Positions 44,798 to 52,920 of a stretch of 64,000 nucleotides of DNA are shown piece after piece. The notes under the pieces were generated by a model, which was given only the letters and a program-made list of their open reading frames with translations, had not been told where the DNA came from and ran no database searches. Source of the stretch: Flavobacteriales bacterium. Its GTDB lineage: Bacteria; Bacteroidota; Bacteroidia; Flavobacteriales_F; PHOS-HE28. How positions within the stretch are numbered: position 1 is the stretch's first letter; every line of letters begins with the position of its first letter. Location: the NCBI GenBank assembly GCA_020635655.1, contig JACJZI010000011.1:1-64000 (forward strand), written 5' to 3'. The position numbers and the translations under genes were made by a program.

Positions 44798-45754
44798 ATG
44801 GGACCCTTCATCCGCAGAGCCGTCCTGTTCCTCCTGATGCTCGCCGGGATCGCCTTCGGACTTGACCGCCTGTTGAAGGCCGGCCTGCGGGAACGCACGA
44901 CCGACGTCTACGGCGTTTGGAACCGGATCATCCGCGGAAACATCCAGAGCGATGTGCTCTTCTGTGGATCCAGCCGGACACTGGTGCATTTCGATGCCGC
45001 GCATATCAGTGAGCATATCGGCCGCACCTGCTACAACATCGGCATGGACGGCACACAGCTCGATCTCCAACTCGCCCGGCTCCGTACATTCCTCCGGCAT
45101 TGCCCGCCGCCCCGCGTGCTCCTGCAGGAGGTCGACATCATCTCCCTGACACCTGAAAGCAGGCTTTATTTCGGTCAGCAATACCTGCCCTACTTGAACG
45201 AGCCGGCCGTGCGGCAGGCCGTCTACCGCATCGAGCCCGACGGTTGGATGGACCGTTGGGTCCCGCTGCATGGCTTCATGCGATATGACGTGGGATCGAT
45301 CTACCTGGCCCTGCAAGGCCTACTGCACCTGGAGGATACGCTCCACGACCCTGTACATCTCGGATTCGAGCTCCGCGACCGGGCTTGGGAGGGCTCCTTC
45401 GATCATTTCCTGGAGCAACACCCTGATGGTATCCGCTACCCCACCGATACAGCGGCGCAGCGCACCCTTCGCACGATCGTGCGGACCGCGCAGGATGCTG
45501 GTGCACAGGTCGTGCTGTGCTATGCGCCCGAACTGGTAGAGAACCAGCGGATCACACTCGATCGGAACGAGATCATGGGCATCTACCAACAGATCGCGAA
45601 AGAGGCCGACATTCCTTTCTGGGACTTCAGCAACTCGGCTTTCTGCAATGATCGGGACTACTTCTACAACTCCCAACATATGAATGCGAAGGGGGTCGCC
45701 CTCTTCACGTCAATGATAGCTGACAGTCTAAGTAGCCTGCCCGTCCTGCGCTAG
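44798..45754 (+). CDS. SGNH/GDSL-like acyltransferase partner, copy 1
   Basis: 318 residues with an N-terminal membrane anchor (about 6-27), so the domain faces the periplasm. The nucleophile block reads V-L-F-C-G-S-S-R (Ser near 55-56), and N-I-G-M-D-G-T-Q matches the Gly/Asn oxyanion blocks. The C-terminal block is F-Y-N-S-Q-H-M-N-A-K-G; the usual D-x-x-H Asp is Asn here, which may weaken activity. It would receive the acyl group from the MBOAT protein and pass it to the glycan, as AlgJ/AlgX or PatB-type proteins do. The stop codon shares CTAG with the convergent glycosyltransferase stop. Confidence 0.78.
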   Translation: MGPFIRRAVLFLLMLAGIAFGLDRLLKAGLRERTTDVYGVWNRIIRGNIQSDVLFCGSSRTLVHFDAAHISEHIGRTCYNIGMDGTQLDLQLARLRTFLRHCPPPRVLLQEVDIISLTPESRLYFGQQYLPYLNEPAVRQAVYRIEPDGWMDRWVPLHGFMRYDVGSIYLALQGLLHLEDTLHDPVHLGFELRDRAWEGSFDHFLEQHPDGIRYPTDTAAQRTLRTIVRTAQDAGAQVVLCYAPELVENQRITLDRNEIMGIYQQIAKEADIPFWDFSNSAFCNDRDYFYNSQHMNAKGVALFTSMIADSLSSLPVLR

Positions 45755-46782
45755 TGAAGCGCCCTTTCGTACAGCTCGGCCAGGCGGGCGTTCCGTACCC
45801 GCAGGTCGAACCGTTCGCGGACCACCTCCAGTGAGGACCGGCCCATACGGACGAGCAATGCCCGGTCGTCCATCAAGCGGCACAGACGGGCTGCAATGTC
45901 CTCGGCGATCTCCTCGCTTTCCCGGCCTTCCACCGGCAGCAGCCAGCCGTTGCGATCCTGTTGCACGATCTCCGGAAGGGAACTGACATCGCTGCAGATC
46001 ACAGGCAGTTGCGCACCCATGGCCTCCAGGATCGTATTGTTGAACGGGTCACTGAAAGTCGTGCTGACAAAGACGTTCGCCCTGCGCATCAGTTGGACCA
46101 GTTCCCAGTGCGGGATGCCACGGTGCAGGGTGATCCTGGGGTCGTCAGCGATCGTCCGCTGCGCCCAGGCGATCGTGGCAGCGTCGGGCAATACGCCCCA
46201 GTCCACCGCCAGCGTGCTTACGATCCAAAGCTCGGCTTCGTTCCGACCCAGACGTTGGAAGGCTTTCAGCAACTCCAGTCCACCCTTGCGGTAGAATCCA
46301 TTACCGGCGAACAGGATGATGAACCGCCCGGTGTCCTTTGCGTCAGGGCGGTATTGCTCCACGGCCCGATAGACCACGGTCATCTTGCCAGGGTCCACAC
46401 CGAATGCGACCAAATGATCACGGTTCATACGGGCGGTGTTCTCACTGGTGAAGATGAGCCATTTGCAGTCGTCGCTCGCCAGTCGCCGCTGTCCCCAGCG
46501 GAAGAGCGGATGTGAACCCTTCATCGGCTTGTAACGCGGCAGGTAGCTCTCCACCTCCACGACCCACGGTCGGTGGTTGGCGACCACGCTGTTGTAAGTA
46601 TGGTACAGGTCCGCGTGCTTGAGCGGAAGGAAGCATTTGGTGTGCAGCAGGAACTGCTGCCGCACCTTGAGCATGTGCCAGGGCACGTCCAGCATGCGTG
46701 AATAGCGATAGCCTTCAGGGGGATTGTTGAAGGCATAGTACTGCCAATACCTGGTCCTGTTCGAGATCCCTACGACGCGCAT
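45751..46782 (-). CDS. Glycosyltransferase, GT4-like (GT-B fold)
   Basis: 343 residues. The C-terminal half has the GT-B donor-binding signature: F-I-I-L-F-A-G-N-G-F-Y-R-K-G-G-L-E-L-L near 150, then S-D-P-F-N-N-T-I-L-E-A-M-G-A-Q-L-P-V-I-C-S-D near 255 with the conserved Glu. It should use a nucleotide sugar to extend the surface glycan in the cytoplasm. Acceptor and sugar cannot be told. It lies 24 bases after the stop of the epimerase gene and reads in the same direction. Confidence 0.88.
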   Translation of the reverse strand: MRVVGISNRTRYWQYYAFNNPPEGYRYSRMLDVPWHMLKVRQQFLLHTKCFLPLKHADLYHTYNSVVANHRPWVVEVESYLPRYKPMKGSHPLFRWGQRRLASDDCKWLIFTSENTARMNRDHLVAFGVDPGKMTVVYRAVEQYRPDAKDTGRFIILFAGNGFYRKGGLELLKAFQRLGRNEAELWIVSTLAVDWGVLPDAATIAWAQRTIADDPRITLHRGIPHWELVQLMRRANVFVSTTFSDPFNNTILEAMGAQLPVICSDVSSLPEIVQQDRNGWLLPVEGRESEEIAEDIAARLCRLMDDRALLVRMGRSSLEVVRERFDLRVRNARLAELYERALH

Positions 46783-46806
46783 GTTCGGCCTCTGCGTATG
46801 CTTGGT

Positions 46807-47793
46807 TCAGGGGCCGATGTAGCCGACACCCTGCCTTGCGAACCAATCCTGGAACTGCTGCAGTCCCGACCGCAACGGCGTTCCCGGCACGAATCCGAGA
46901 TCGCGCTCCGCCTTGCTCACGTCCGCAAAGGTCTGTGGTACGTCCCCCGGTTGTTCCGGCTTCACCTCAATGACCGCCTTTCGACCCATCGTGTCCTCGA
47001 TGGCCGTGATGAGGTCCCGCAAGGCCACGGTGTCCGAATTGCCCAGATTGTACACTTCGCAGGCACTGCCGCCATGGCGGTCCATCGCCGCACGGACCCC
47101 ATTGATGATATCGGTAACGTAGGTGTAGTCCCGACGTGTCGAACCATCGCCGTACTGTTGGATGGGTCGGCCATCACGGATGCTGCGAAAGAACTTGTGG
47201 ATCGCCAGGTCGGGGCGTTGGCGGGGCCCATAGACCGTGAAGAACCGAAGGATGGTGACGCGCATGCCGTGGAGCCGGGAATGCACGCGCGCGAACTCTT
47301 CCGCTGCGATCTTGCTGGCCGCGTAGGGACTGATCGGCACGAGCCCCAGTTCGCGTTCCTTCCAAGGTACATTGGGGTCCTCTCCGTACACACTGCTGCT
47401 GCTGGACAGGATGAAATGAGGGACCTTCTGACGCTGCGCCAATTCCAGGAGCTTCAGGGTGCCCGTCACATTCACCCTGTGATAGCCCACGGGATCGGCA
47501 ATGCTCGGACGGACCCCGGCCTTGGCCGCGATATGTACGATCAGGTCGATGTGGTCAGGACCTTCCTTGAAGATCCGCTGCTCAAGATCATCATCGAGCA
47601 CGTCCGCCTCGACCAACCGGAACCGTGGGTCGCCAAAATGGACACGCACATTCTCCTCCTTGATCGCCCTGTCATAGAAAGGGTCGAAGTTGTCGATCAC
47701 CGTGACCCGCCAGGTGCCCTCCTCCATCAGCCGGTCCACCAGATGACTACCGATGAAACCCGCACCTCCTGTGATCACCGCGTGTCGCGCCAT
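46807..47793 (-). CDS. NAD-dependent UDP-glucuronate 4-epimerase-like enzyme
   Basis: 328 residues, extended SDR fold. G-G-A-G-F-I-G-S is at 9-16, S-S-S-S-S-V-Y-G near 130 and Y-A-A-S-K near 155 (catalytic Tyr/Lys). R-F-F-T-V-Y-G-P-R-Q-R-P-D-L-A-I and R-R-D-Y-T-Y-V-T-D-I are typical of UDP-glucuronate 4-epimerases, as is H-I-A-A-K-A-G-V-R. It probably supplies UDP-galacturonate to the surface polymer. It is transcribed divergently from the glycosyltransferase at 47892. Confidence 0.9.
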   Translation of the reverse strand: MARHAVITGGAGFIGSHLVDRLMEEGTWRVTVIDNFDPFYDRAIKEENVRVHFGDPRFRLVEADVLDDDLEQRIFKEGPDHIDLIVHIAAKAGVRPSIADPVGYHRVNVTGTLKLLELAQRQKVPHFILSSSSSVYGEDPNVPWKERELGLVPISPYAASKIAAEEFARVHSRLHGMRVTILRFFTVYGPRQRPDLAIHKFFRSIRDGRPIQQYGDGSTRRDYTYVTDIINGVRAAMDRHGGSACEVYNLGNSDTVALRDLITAIEDTMGRKAVIEVKPEQPGDVPQTFADVSKAERDLGFVPGTPLRSGLQQFQDWFARQGVGYIGP

Positions 47794-47810
47794 GTCCTTT
47801 CGAAGCGCGG

Positions 47811-47818
47811 CGAAGGTA
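47811..47818 (-). promoter_or_regulatory. Putative -7-like element (TACCTTCG)
   Basis: One mismatch from TAnnTTTG, 17 bases upstream of the epimerase start on the minus strand; half of a divergent pair. Confidence 0.35.
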
Positions 47819-47848
47819 GCATGAACCCCCGGCCAGCCCGAGGGCGGC

Positions 47849-47856
47849 TACTTTCG
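47849..47856 (+). promoter_or_regulatory. Putative -7-like element (TACTTTCG, followed by CGGC)
   Basis: TACTTTCGCGGC lies 35 bases upstream of the 47892 start. The same 12-mer precedes the genes starting at 52861 and 57975. Confidence 0.4.
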
Positions 47857-47891
47857 CGGCACCTTCGCCGTGTTGCCGGCGAACGTGCCGC

Positions 47892-49184
47892 ATGCCCGCT
47901 CCCGGTGAACATATCCTGGTCGTCTCGCACACGTTCCCCCCCTATCGCGGGATCGGGGGCAGGCGCTGGGCCAAATTCGCCAAGGCGTTCGCCCGGCTGG
48001 GTCATCCCGTGCATGTGATCCACAGCCGAGGGCCGGATGAACTGCTCGGCTCACTTTGGACACCGGATATCGACCATCCTGACATCCACCCGATCGGACT
48101 GCCCCAGAGGTACCCCACGGCGCTCTTCAAGCGTCCGTTGACCAGGATGTCCGATCGTATCGCCTACCGGATCTGGTCCCTTGTTCTTCCCCTGTTCACC
48201 CGCGGCAACTACTTCGACAAGGCGGTTTTCTGGAGGCGCCAGTTCTTGCGGGCCGCAGAGCGAACGATCGAGGAGCATGGCATCCGGCACGTCATCGTGA
48301 GCGGCGCACCGTTTCGCCTGATGGAACAAGCCCTGGCGCTCAAGCACAGCCATCACGTTACGCTCACCTGCGACTTTCGCGATCCATGGACGTGGTCAGC
48401 GAACGCCTACGGACAGGGGCTGCTGTCCGAGAGCCGCATGGCCCATGAGCGTTTGCTCGAACGGAAGGTCATCGAAAGCGCCGACCGGATCGTCACGCCA
48501 GCTCCGATGATGGTCGAACATCTTCGGACCGCCTATCCAACACATGCCCACAAGGTCGCGCGCCTGGCCCACGCCATCGACCCTGACGAGCTCGGCGCAC
48601 CCCACCCGCCGCGGAACGATGGCCGGTTCAAGTTGGTCTACGCCGGAAGCCTCTACGGTGCGGAGGAAGCAGATGTCTATTTTGAAGAAGTGCTGAAGGC
48701 GTTCACGACCCTGCGCACCACAGCGCCGGACCGTTCCGAAAAGGTCACCTTCGATCTGTACATCACAGGGCATGGGACCTCCTTATTCCGTGAACGGGTG
48801 CGGGACGCCCGACTGGAGGAGCACATCCGGTTCCACGATCCCCGTCCACCGCGGGAGATCTTCCCGATAATCGCTGACGCGGATGCCGTCCTGATCTTCA
48901 TACCCAGCGCGAACAAGGACCTGCTCGGCACCAAGTTCAATGAGATCTTTCATCTGCGAAGGCCGGTGATCCATGTCGGTGAACCGGGCCTGGTGGGCCG
49001 ATACATCACGGAGCATGACCTGGGTACCTCGATCGCGGTGGATGAGGTGGCCCGTGAACTCCCCCGGATCCTCTGCGGGGAACGCGAACTGCGCATCGAC
49101 CCGACCCATGACCTGAGCATGCACCTGCTCGAGCCGATCGCACGCCGGTTCCTCGTGGAACTTGACACACCCACGTCCACCTGA
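47892..49184 (+). CDS. Glycosyltransferase, GT4-like
   Basis: 430 residues. The N-terminus H-I-L-V-V-S-H-T-F-P-P-Y-R-G-I-G-G-R-R-W opens like GT4 enzymes that transfer sugars in capsule and lipopolysaccharide loci. A donor-site region follows with L-V-Y-A-G-S-L near 253 and K-F-N-E-I-F-H-L-R-R-P-V-I-H-V near 350. D-F-R-D-P-W is a common acceptor-side block of this subfamily. No signal peptide; it acts at the cytoplasmic face. The adenylation gene follows after 2 bases. Confidence 0.85.
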   Translation: MPAPGEHILVVSHTFPPYRGIGGRRWAKFAKAFARLGHPVHVIHSRGPDELLGSLWTPDIDHPDIHPIGLPQRYPTALFKRPLTRMSDRIAYRIWSLVLPLFTRGNYFDKAVFWRRQFLRAAERTIEEHGIRHVIVSGAPFRLMEQALALKHSHHVTLTCDFRDPWTWSANAYGQGLLSESRMAHERLLERKVIESADRIVTPAPMMVEHLRTAYPTHAHKVARLAHAIDPDELGAPHPPRNDGRFKLVYAGSLYGAEEADVYFEEVLKAFTTLRTTAPDRSEKVTFDLYITGHGTSLFRERVRDARLEEHIRFHDPRPPREIFPIIADADAVLIFIPSANKDLLGTKFNEIFHLRRPVIHVGEPGLVGRYITEHDLGTSIAVDEVARELPRILCGERELRIDPTHDLSMHLLEPIARRFLVELDTPTST

Positions 49185-49186
49185 CG

Positions 49187-50713
49187 ATGACGGACATCCG
49201 TCCACATCTCTGGGACCTTTTCGCTGACACGCACAGGTCGCGTCCCCATGCGACCGCATTGGTCACGCACCAGGGGGTGTTCACGTATGACGAATTGTAC
49301 ATCGCCGCTCTGGCGGTCTCCGCGTCCGTGCAACGCACCAGGCAGGAAGGGCCCTTCATCGGGCTGTTCGCGGAACGGACCTTCGCTGCCTATGCCGGCA
49401 TGTTGGGCATCCTGCACGCGGGACGTGCTTATGTGCCCTTCTCATCGGAGATGCCTGCCGCAAGGCGGATGCACATCCGTGATCTGGCCGGCCTGACCAG
49501 GATCATAGCCGATGCGGACCACATGGTGCAGGCCCGGGAGCTTGTCGGCGATGCCGGTACATCGGTACTGGGTTCGCCGGACCGGATGGAGGGGCAACTC
49601 CACTTGGACGGATCACCGATCGCCACCGGCCCTGCCATCGCGGGGCCCATCCCCGGCGAACTGGCATACATGCTCTTCACTTCGGGGAGCACCGGCACGC
49701 CCAAGGGTGTCCCCGTGTCGCACCGCAGCGTGGTCACCTACATCCGTCACATGCGGGCAATGTTCCGCAGCGGCCCGGACGACCGGTTCTCGCAGCTGTT
49801 CGCGCTCACCTTCGACCTGAGCGTTCATGACATCTTCATGGCCTGGGCCTCCGGCGCATCGCTGCACGTGGTGCCGGAGGACCAACGTCTGGCGCCCGCC
49901 TCGTTCATCCGGGACCAGGGCATCACCTGTTGGTTCGCCGTTCCATCCTCCGCCCTGGTGATGCAACGCCTGCGTCTGCTGCGCGCGAACGCATTCCCCT
50001 CGCTGCGCGTCAGTGCGTTCTGCGGCGAGCCATTGCCGATGGACCTCGCCCAGGCCTGGATGCTGGCCGCACCGAACAGCCGACTGTTGAACCTCTACGG
50101 CCCGACCGAGACGACCATCGCGATCACCGCGTACGAGGCAACGACGGGACCGATCGCGCAGGACCGGGGCATCGTTTCCATCGGGCACGCGCTTCCCGAG
50201 GCGGAGGCCGTGATCGAGGAGGACACCGGCGAATTGCTGCTCGGCGGACCGCAACTGGCGGAGGGCTATTGGCAGGATGCCCCACGCACGGCGGAACGTT
50301 TCATCACGCGGGACGGCCGCCGGCTCTACCGGACCGGCGATCGGGTCCATCGCGACGCGAACGGATACCTCTACTTCGACGGTCGACTGGACGACCAGGT
50401 GAAGGTGCGCGGCCATCGCGTGGAACTGCGTGAGGTGGAACTTGTCCTTCAGAGGCACAGCGCAGCGACCTTCGTACACGTACTTGCCCATCCCCTCCGG
50501 GACGGACTGGCCACGGGCCTGGTGGCCGTGCTTCCGGACGATCACGCCGCACGCGAGCAGGAATTGCTGAAGGCCTGCGCCACCGAACTGCCGGACTACA
50601 TGGTACCCTCGCGGATCCTTTTCCTGAAGGCGCTTCCGCTGAGCAGCAGCGGCAAGGTGGACAGGCGGGCTTTGCGGGCGTTGCTCGATCCCGGAACGGA
50701 TCAGCGTCCCTGA
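49187..50713 (+). CDS. Stand-alone amino-acid adenylation (AMP-binding) enzyme
   Basis: 508 residues covering a full ANL-type adenylation domain and little else. Core motifs in order: T-Y-D-E-L (A2 region), L-F-T-S-G-S-T-G-T-P-K-G (A3, near 165), N-L-Y-G-P-T-E-T-T-I (A5, near 302), L-Y-R-T-G-D-R-V-H-R (A7/A8), G-R-L-D-D-Q-V-K-V-R-G-H-R-V-E-L-R-E-V-E and S-S-S-G-K-V-D-R-R-A-L (A10, catalytic Lys). The length suits DltA-like ligases or free NRPS A domains. No carrier-protein gene is adjacent, so the acceptor thiol must be elsewhere in the genome or the product leaves as a free adenylate. It likely activates an amino acid for decorating the glycan. The 3' end overlaps the convergent glycosyltransferase by 13 bases. 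Confidence 0.88.
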   Translation: MTDIRPHLWDLFADTHRSRPHATALVTHQGVFTYDELYIAALAVSASVQRTRQEGPFIGLFAERTFAAYAGMLGILHAGRAYVPFSSEMPAARRMHIRDLAGLTRIIADADHMVQARELVGDAGTSVLGSPDRMEGQLHLDGSPIATGPAIAGPIPGELAYMLFTSGSTGTPKGVPVSHRSVVTYIRHMRAMFRSGPDDRFSQLFALTFDLSVHDIFMAWASGASLHVVPEDQRLAPASFIRDQGITCWFAVPSSALVMQRLRLLRANAFPSLRVSAFCGEPLPMDLAQAWMLAAPNSRLLNLYGPTETTIAITAYEATTGPIAQDRGIVSIGHALPEAEAVIEEDTGELLLGGPQLAEGYWQDAPRTAERFITRDGRRLYRTGDRVHRDANGYLYFDGRLDDQVKVRGHRVELREVELVLQRHSAATFVHVLAHPLRDGLATGLVAVLPDDHAAREQELLKACATELPDYMVPSRILFLKALPLSSSGKVDRRALRALLDPGTDQRP

Positions 50714-51867
50714 GCGACCAGACGCTGAAAGAGCGCCAAGTACTCCTTTGTCACCGACGGCCAGCTGAACCGTTCCACCACGCGCTCATGGCTGTAACGA
50801 CCCATCCTGGCGTGCACCTCGGCTCCACGTTCAGCGAAGGAGATGATGGCATCGTACAAGGCACAGGCGTCACCCGGCGGCAGCAGGTATCCGTTGTGCG
50901 GGGTGACCAGCTCGGACGTGGCACCCACATCGCTCACGATGATCGGTTTGGCGCGGGCCATCGCCTCCAGCACCACGGTGGGCATGCCCTCGAATCGCGT
51001 GGGCAGCACGAAGGCATCGCAGGAGCGGTAGAGTCGATCGAGCTGCGCATCGTCCACACGTCCGAGCAACCGTACGTTCGGCGGAAGTCCATCGTCCTGG
51101 TATTTCTTCAGCAAGGGACCGTCGCCGGCCAGCTGGAAGTGCACGCGTTCGCCGAGCCCGTTCTTCACAAGGCGCTCGGCCACGGCCATCAGCACGTCCA
51201 GGCCCTTGTTGAAGGCGAAGCGGCCAACGAAGAGGAGGTTGATGGTCGGTCGCTCATCCGGCCCTCCATGCTCGTCGACCCGGTTGGTCGACGGTACGGG
51301 AGGCTTGGATGAGATCGCGGTAGGCAGGTCCACGGCGTTGGGAAGCACCACCACCTCACACGGCGATCCCTTCACCTGTTCGCGCAGGATATCGGTGAGC
51401 CTGCCACCCAGGCTGATGGCCACCCGGCTGCGGCGCAGGATGGAACGGAGCGCCCGACGGAACGGCCAGCCGAGCAAACGCTCCTTCGCCGTGAGCATCT
51501 GGAACATCTCCAGGCCATGCGGGTGTACGATCAGCCGGTCGCGGGAACGCGCGATGTCTTCCCACACGCAGAAACCCTGGGACAGGATCAGGTCGGGCTT
51601 CAACTCGTCCAGCTCCCTGGCGATGCGTGTGCTGTAGCGCTTGAGTTCCCGCAGGTAGAACTTGTCCTTGTCGATGTCATGCACGTGCACCTCACGGATG
51701 CCCAGCGCGGGATCGAAGATGGGTGGCTCGTGCGGATGCAGAACGGTCAGCTCCACCTCACCGGTGCGCGCCAGATGCTCCGCGAGCAAACGTGAATGCC
51801 GCTGCATGCCGCCCATGGCCTGGGGGAAGACACCATCGGTGCAAAGGACGACGTGAAGCTTCGACAT
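50701..51867 (-). CDS. Glycosyltransferase family 4 protein
   Basis: 388 residues from ATG 51867 (M-S-K-L-H-V-V-L-C); the longer frame adds a non-conserved leader. The GT-B signature is complete: Q-A-M-G-G-M-Q-R-H (acceptor loop), L-F-V-G-R-F-A-F-N-K-G-L-D-V-L near 205, F-V-L-P-T-R-F-E-G-M-P-T-V-V-L-E-A-M-A-R-A-K-P-I near 295 with the E-x7-E pattern. It probably transfers a hexose to the growing lipid-linked oligosaccharide. Confidence 0.92.
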   Translation of the reverse strand: MSKLHVVLCTDGVFPQAMGGMQRHSRLLAEHLARTGEVELTVLHPHEPPIFDPALGIREVHVHDIDKDKFYLRELKRYSTRIARELDELKPDLILSQGFCVWEDIARSRDRLIVHPHGLEMFQMLTAKERLLGWPFRRALRSILRRSRVAISLGGRLTDILREQVKGSPCEVVVLPNAVDLPTAISSKPPVPSTNRVDEHGGPDERPTINLLFVGRFAFNKGLDVLMAVAERLVKNGLGERVHFQLAGDGPLLKKYQDDGLPPNVRLLGRVDDAQLDRLYRSCDAFVLPTRFEGMPTVVLEAMARAKPIIVSDVGATSELVTPHNGYLLPPGDACALYDAIISFAERGAEVHARMGRYSHERVVERFSWPSVTKEYLALFQRLVAQGR

Positions 51868-51940
51868 GTGGCAAAGGTGGCGAGGCAGGAGGATCCGCGC
51901 GCCGCATCTTTTCATGTGCGCATGGACACATGGGCCTGTG

Positions 51941-52861
51941 CTAAAGATCCCTGCGCTCTTTCAACAAGGTAGCCACTCCCTCATCGATCCCCCATTTCGG
52001 TTCCCAGCCTGTCACGCGCTTCAATTTGCCCACATCGGCGAGCAGGTGCATGCGTTCCACCTTGCGCACACGGGCGGGGTCCACGTCGATCCGGAGCTTT
52101 TCGCCGAGCTGGCGTTCGAAGGCATCGACGATCTCGCGCACGCTGTACTCGATGCCGCGACCGATGTTGAACGTGTCGAAGCCCTTCAGGCCCTTTTCCA
52201 GCAGCAACGCCATCGCACGACCCATGTCCTCGGTGTGGATGAAGTCGCGCTTGGGATCGAGGTTGCCGAGCTTCAGGGTGCGGGCACCGGACAGTACCTG
52301 CCGCTGGATCTCGGGGATCAGGTGCGGATTGGTCTCGTTCGGACCGAAGGCGTTGAAGAAACGCCCCACGATCGTCGGCACGACGGTGCGCAGGTGGAAC
52401 TCGCTTGCGAGGCGCTCGGTGGCCAGCTTGGTGATGCCGTAGATGTCGAGCGGACCCGTGGGATGCGCTTCGGCCAATGCACCATCGGCGATGGGATACA
52501 CCGCAGCGGTGCTCGCCACGAAGACCTGCTCCGCTTCGGCACAGGCATCCAGCACGTTCATCGTGCCGGTGATGTTGATGGCGGCCGCCTCGACGGGGTG
52601 TTCGTTGCAGTAGGGAATGAAGTGGACCGCGGCCAGATGCAACACCCACTGTGGACCGATCGTCGCGATCGCCTCCTGTGTGGCGGCCCGATCCCGGATG
52701 TCGACCCGGAAGAAGTGCGCATCGTCCACGCCGGCCAGTTCCCGCCGGCCGAAGCTCAGGTCGTCCAACACGAACACCTCATGGCCCAGCTCCTGCAAAT
52801 GCCTGCTCAGCGCCGAGCCGATGAAACCCGCGCCACCGGTGATGAGGACCTTCTTCGCCAT
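51941..52861 (-). CDS. NAD-dependent nucleotide-sugar epimerase (GalE-like)
   Basis: 306 residues, extended SDR fold: G-G-A-G-F-I-G-S at 8-15, A-S-T-A-A-V-Y near 115 (Thr/Ser catalytic position), Y-G-I-T-K near 140 and F-F-N-A-F-G-P-N-E. The N-I-G-R-G-I-E-Y-S-V block near 230 and K-R-D-F-I-H-T-E-D-M are usual in UDP-glucose 4-epimerase-like enzymes. The substrate is not certain. A TACTTTCGCGGC promoter-like element ends 7 bases before the start. Confidence 0.88.
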   Translation of the reverse strand: MAKKVLITGGAGFIGSALSRHLQELGHEVFVLDDLSFGRRELAGVDDAHFFRVDIRDRAATQEAIATIGPQWVLHLAAVHFIPYCNEHPVEAAAINITGTMNVLDACAEAEQVFVASTAAVYPIADGALAEAHPTGPLDIYGITKLATERLASEFHLRTVVPTIVGRFFNAFGPNETNPHLIPEIQRQVLSGARTLKLGNLDPKRDFIHTEDMGRAMALLLEKGLKGFDTFNIGRGIEYSVREIVDAFERQLGEKLRIDVDPARVRKVERMHLLADVGKLKRVTGWEPKWGIDEGVATLLKERRDL

Positions 52862-52868
52862 GAAGCCG

Positions 52869-52876
52869 CGAAAGTA
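52869..52876 (-). promoter_or_regulatory. Putative -7-like element (TACTTTCG)
   Basis: TACTTTCGCGGC on the minus strand, 7 bases before the epimerase start codon; the leader would be almost absent. Confidence 0.4.
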
Positions 52877-52883
52877 GGAGGAT

Positions 52884-52919
52884 CACGCGGAGGCACGGAG
52901 ACACGGAGAACGCAGGCGC
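52884..52919. repeat. Short G/C/A-rich direct-repeat element downstream of the glycosyltransferase gene
   Basis: Contains stacked CACGGAG units (GAGGCACGGAGACACGGAGAA). A related element with CGCAAAGG units lies at 54128-54154, just upstream of the same gene, so the two bracket it. Confidence 0.5.
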
Positions 52920-52920
52920 T

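Noticed and set aside
43335..50713. A dltABCD-type D-alanylation operon
   Set aside because: The adenylation and MBOAT genes are separated by other genes, there is no carrier protein, and the lineage has no teichoic acids.
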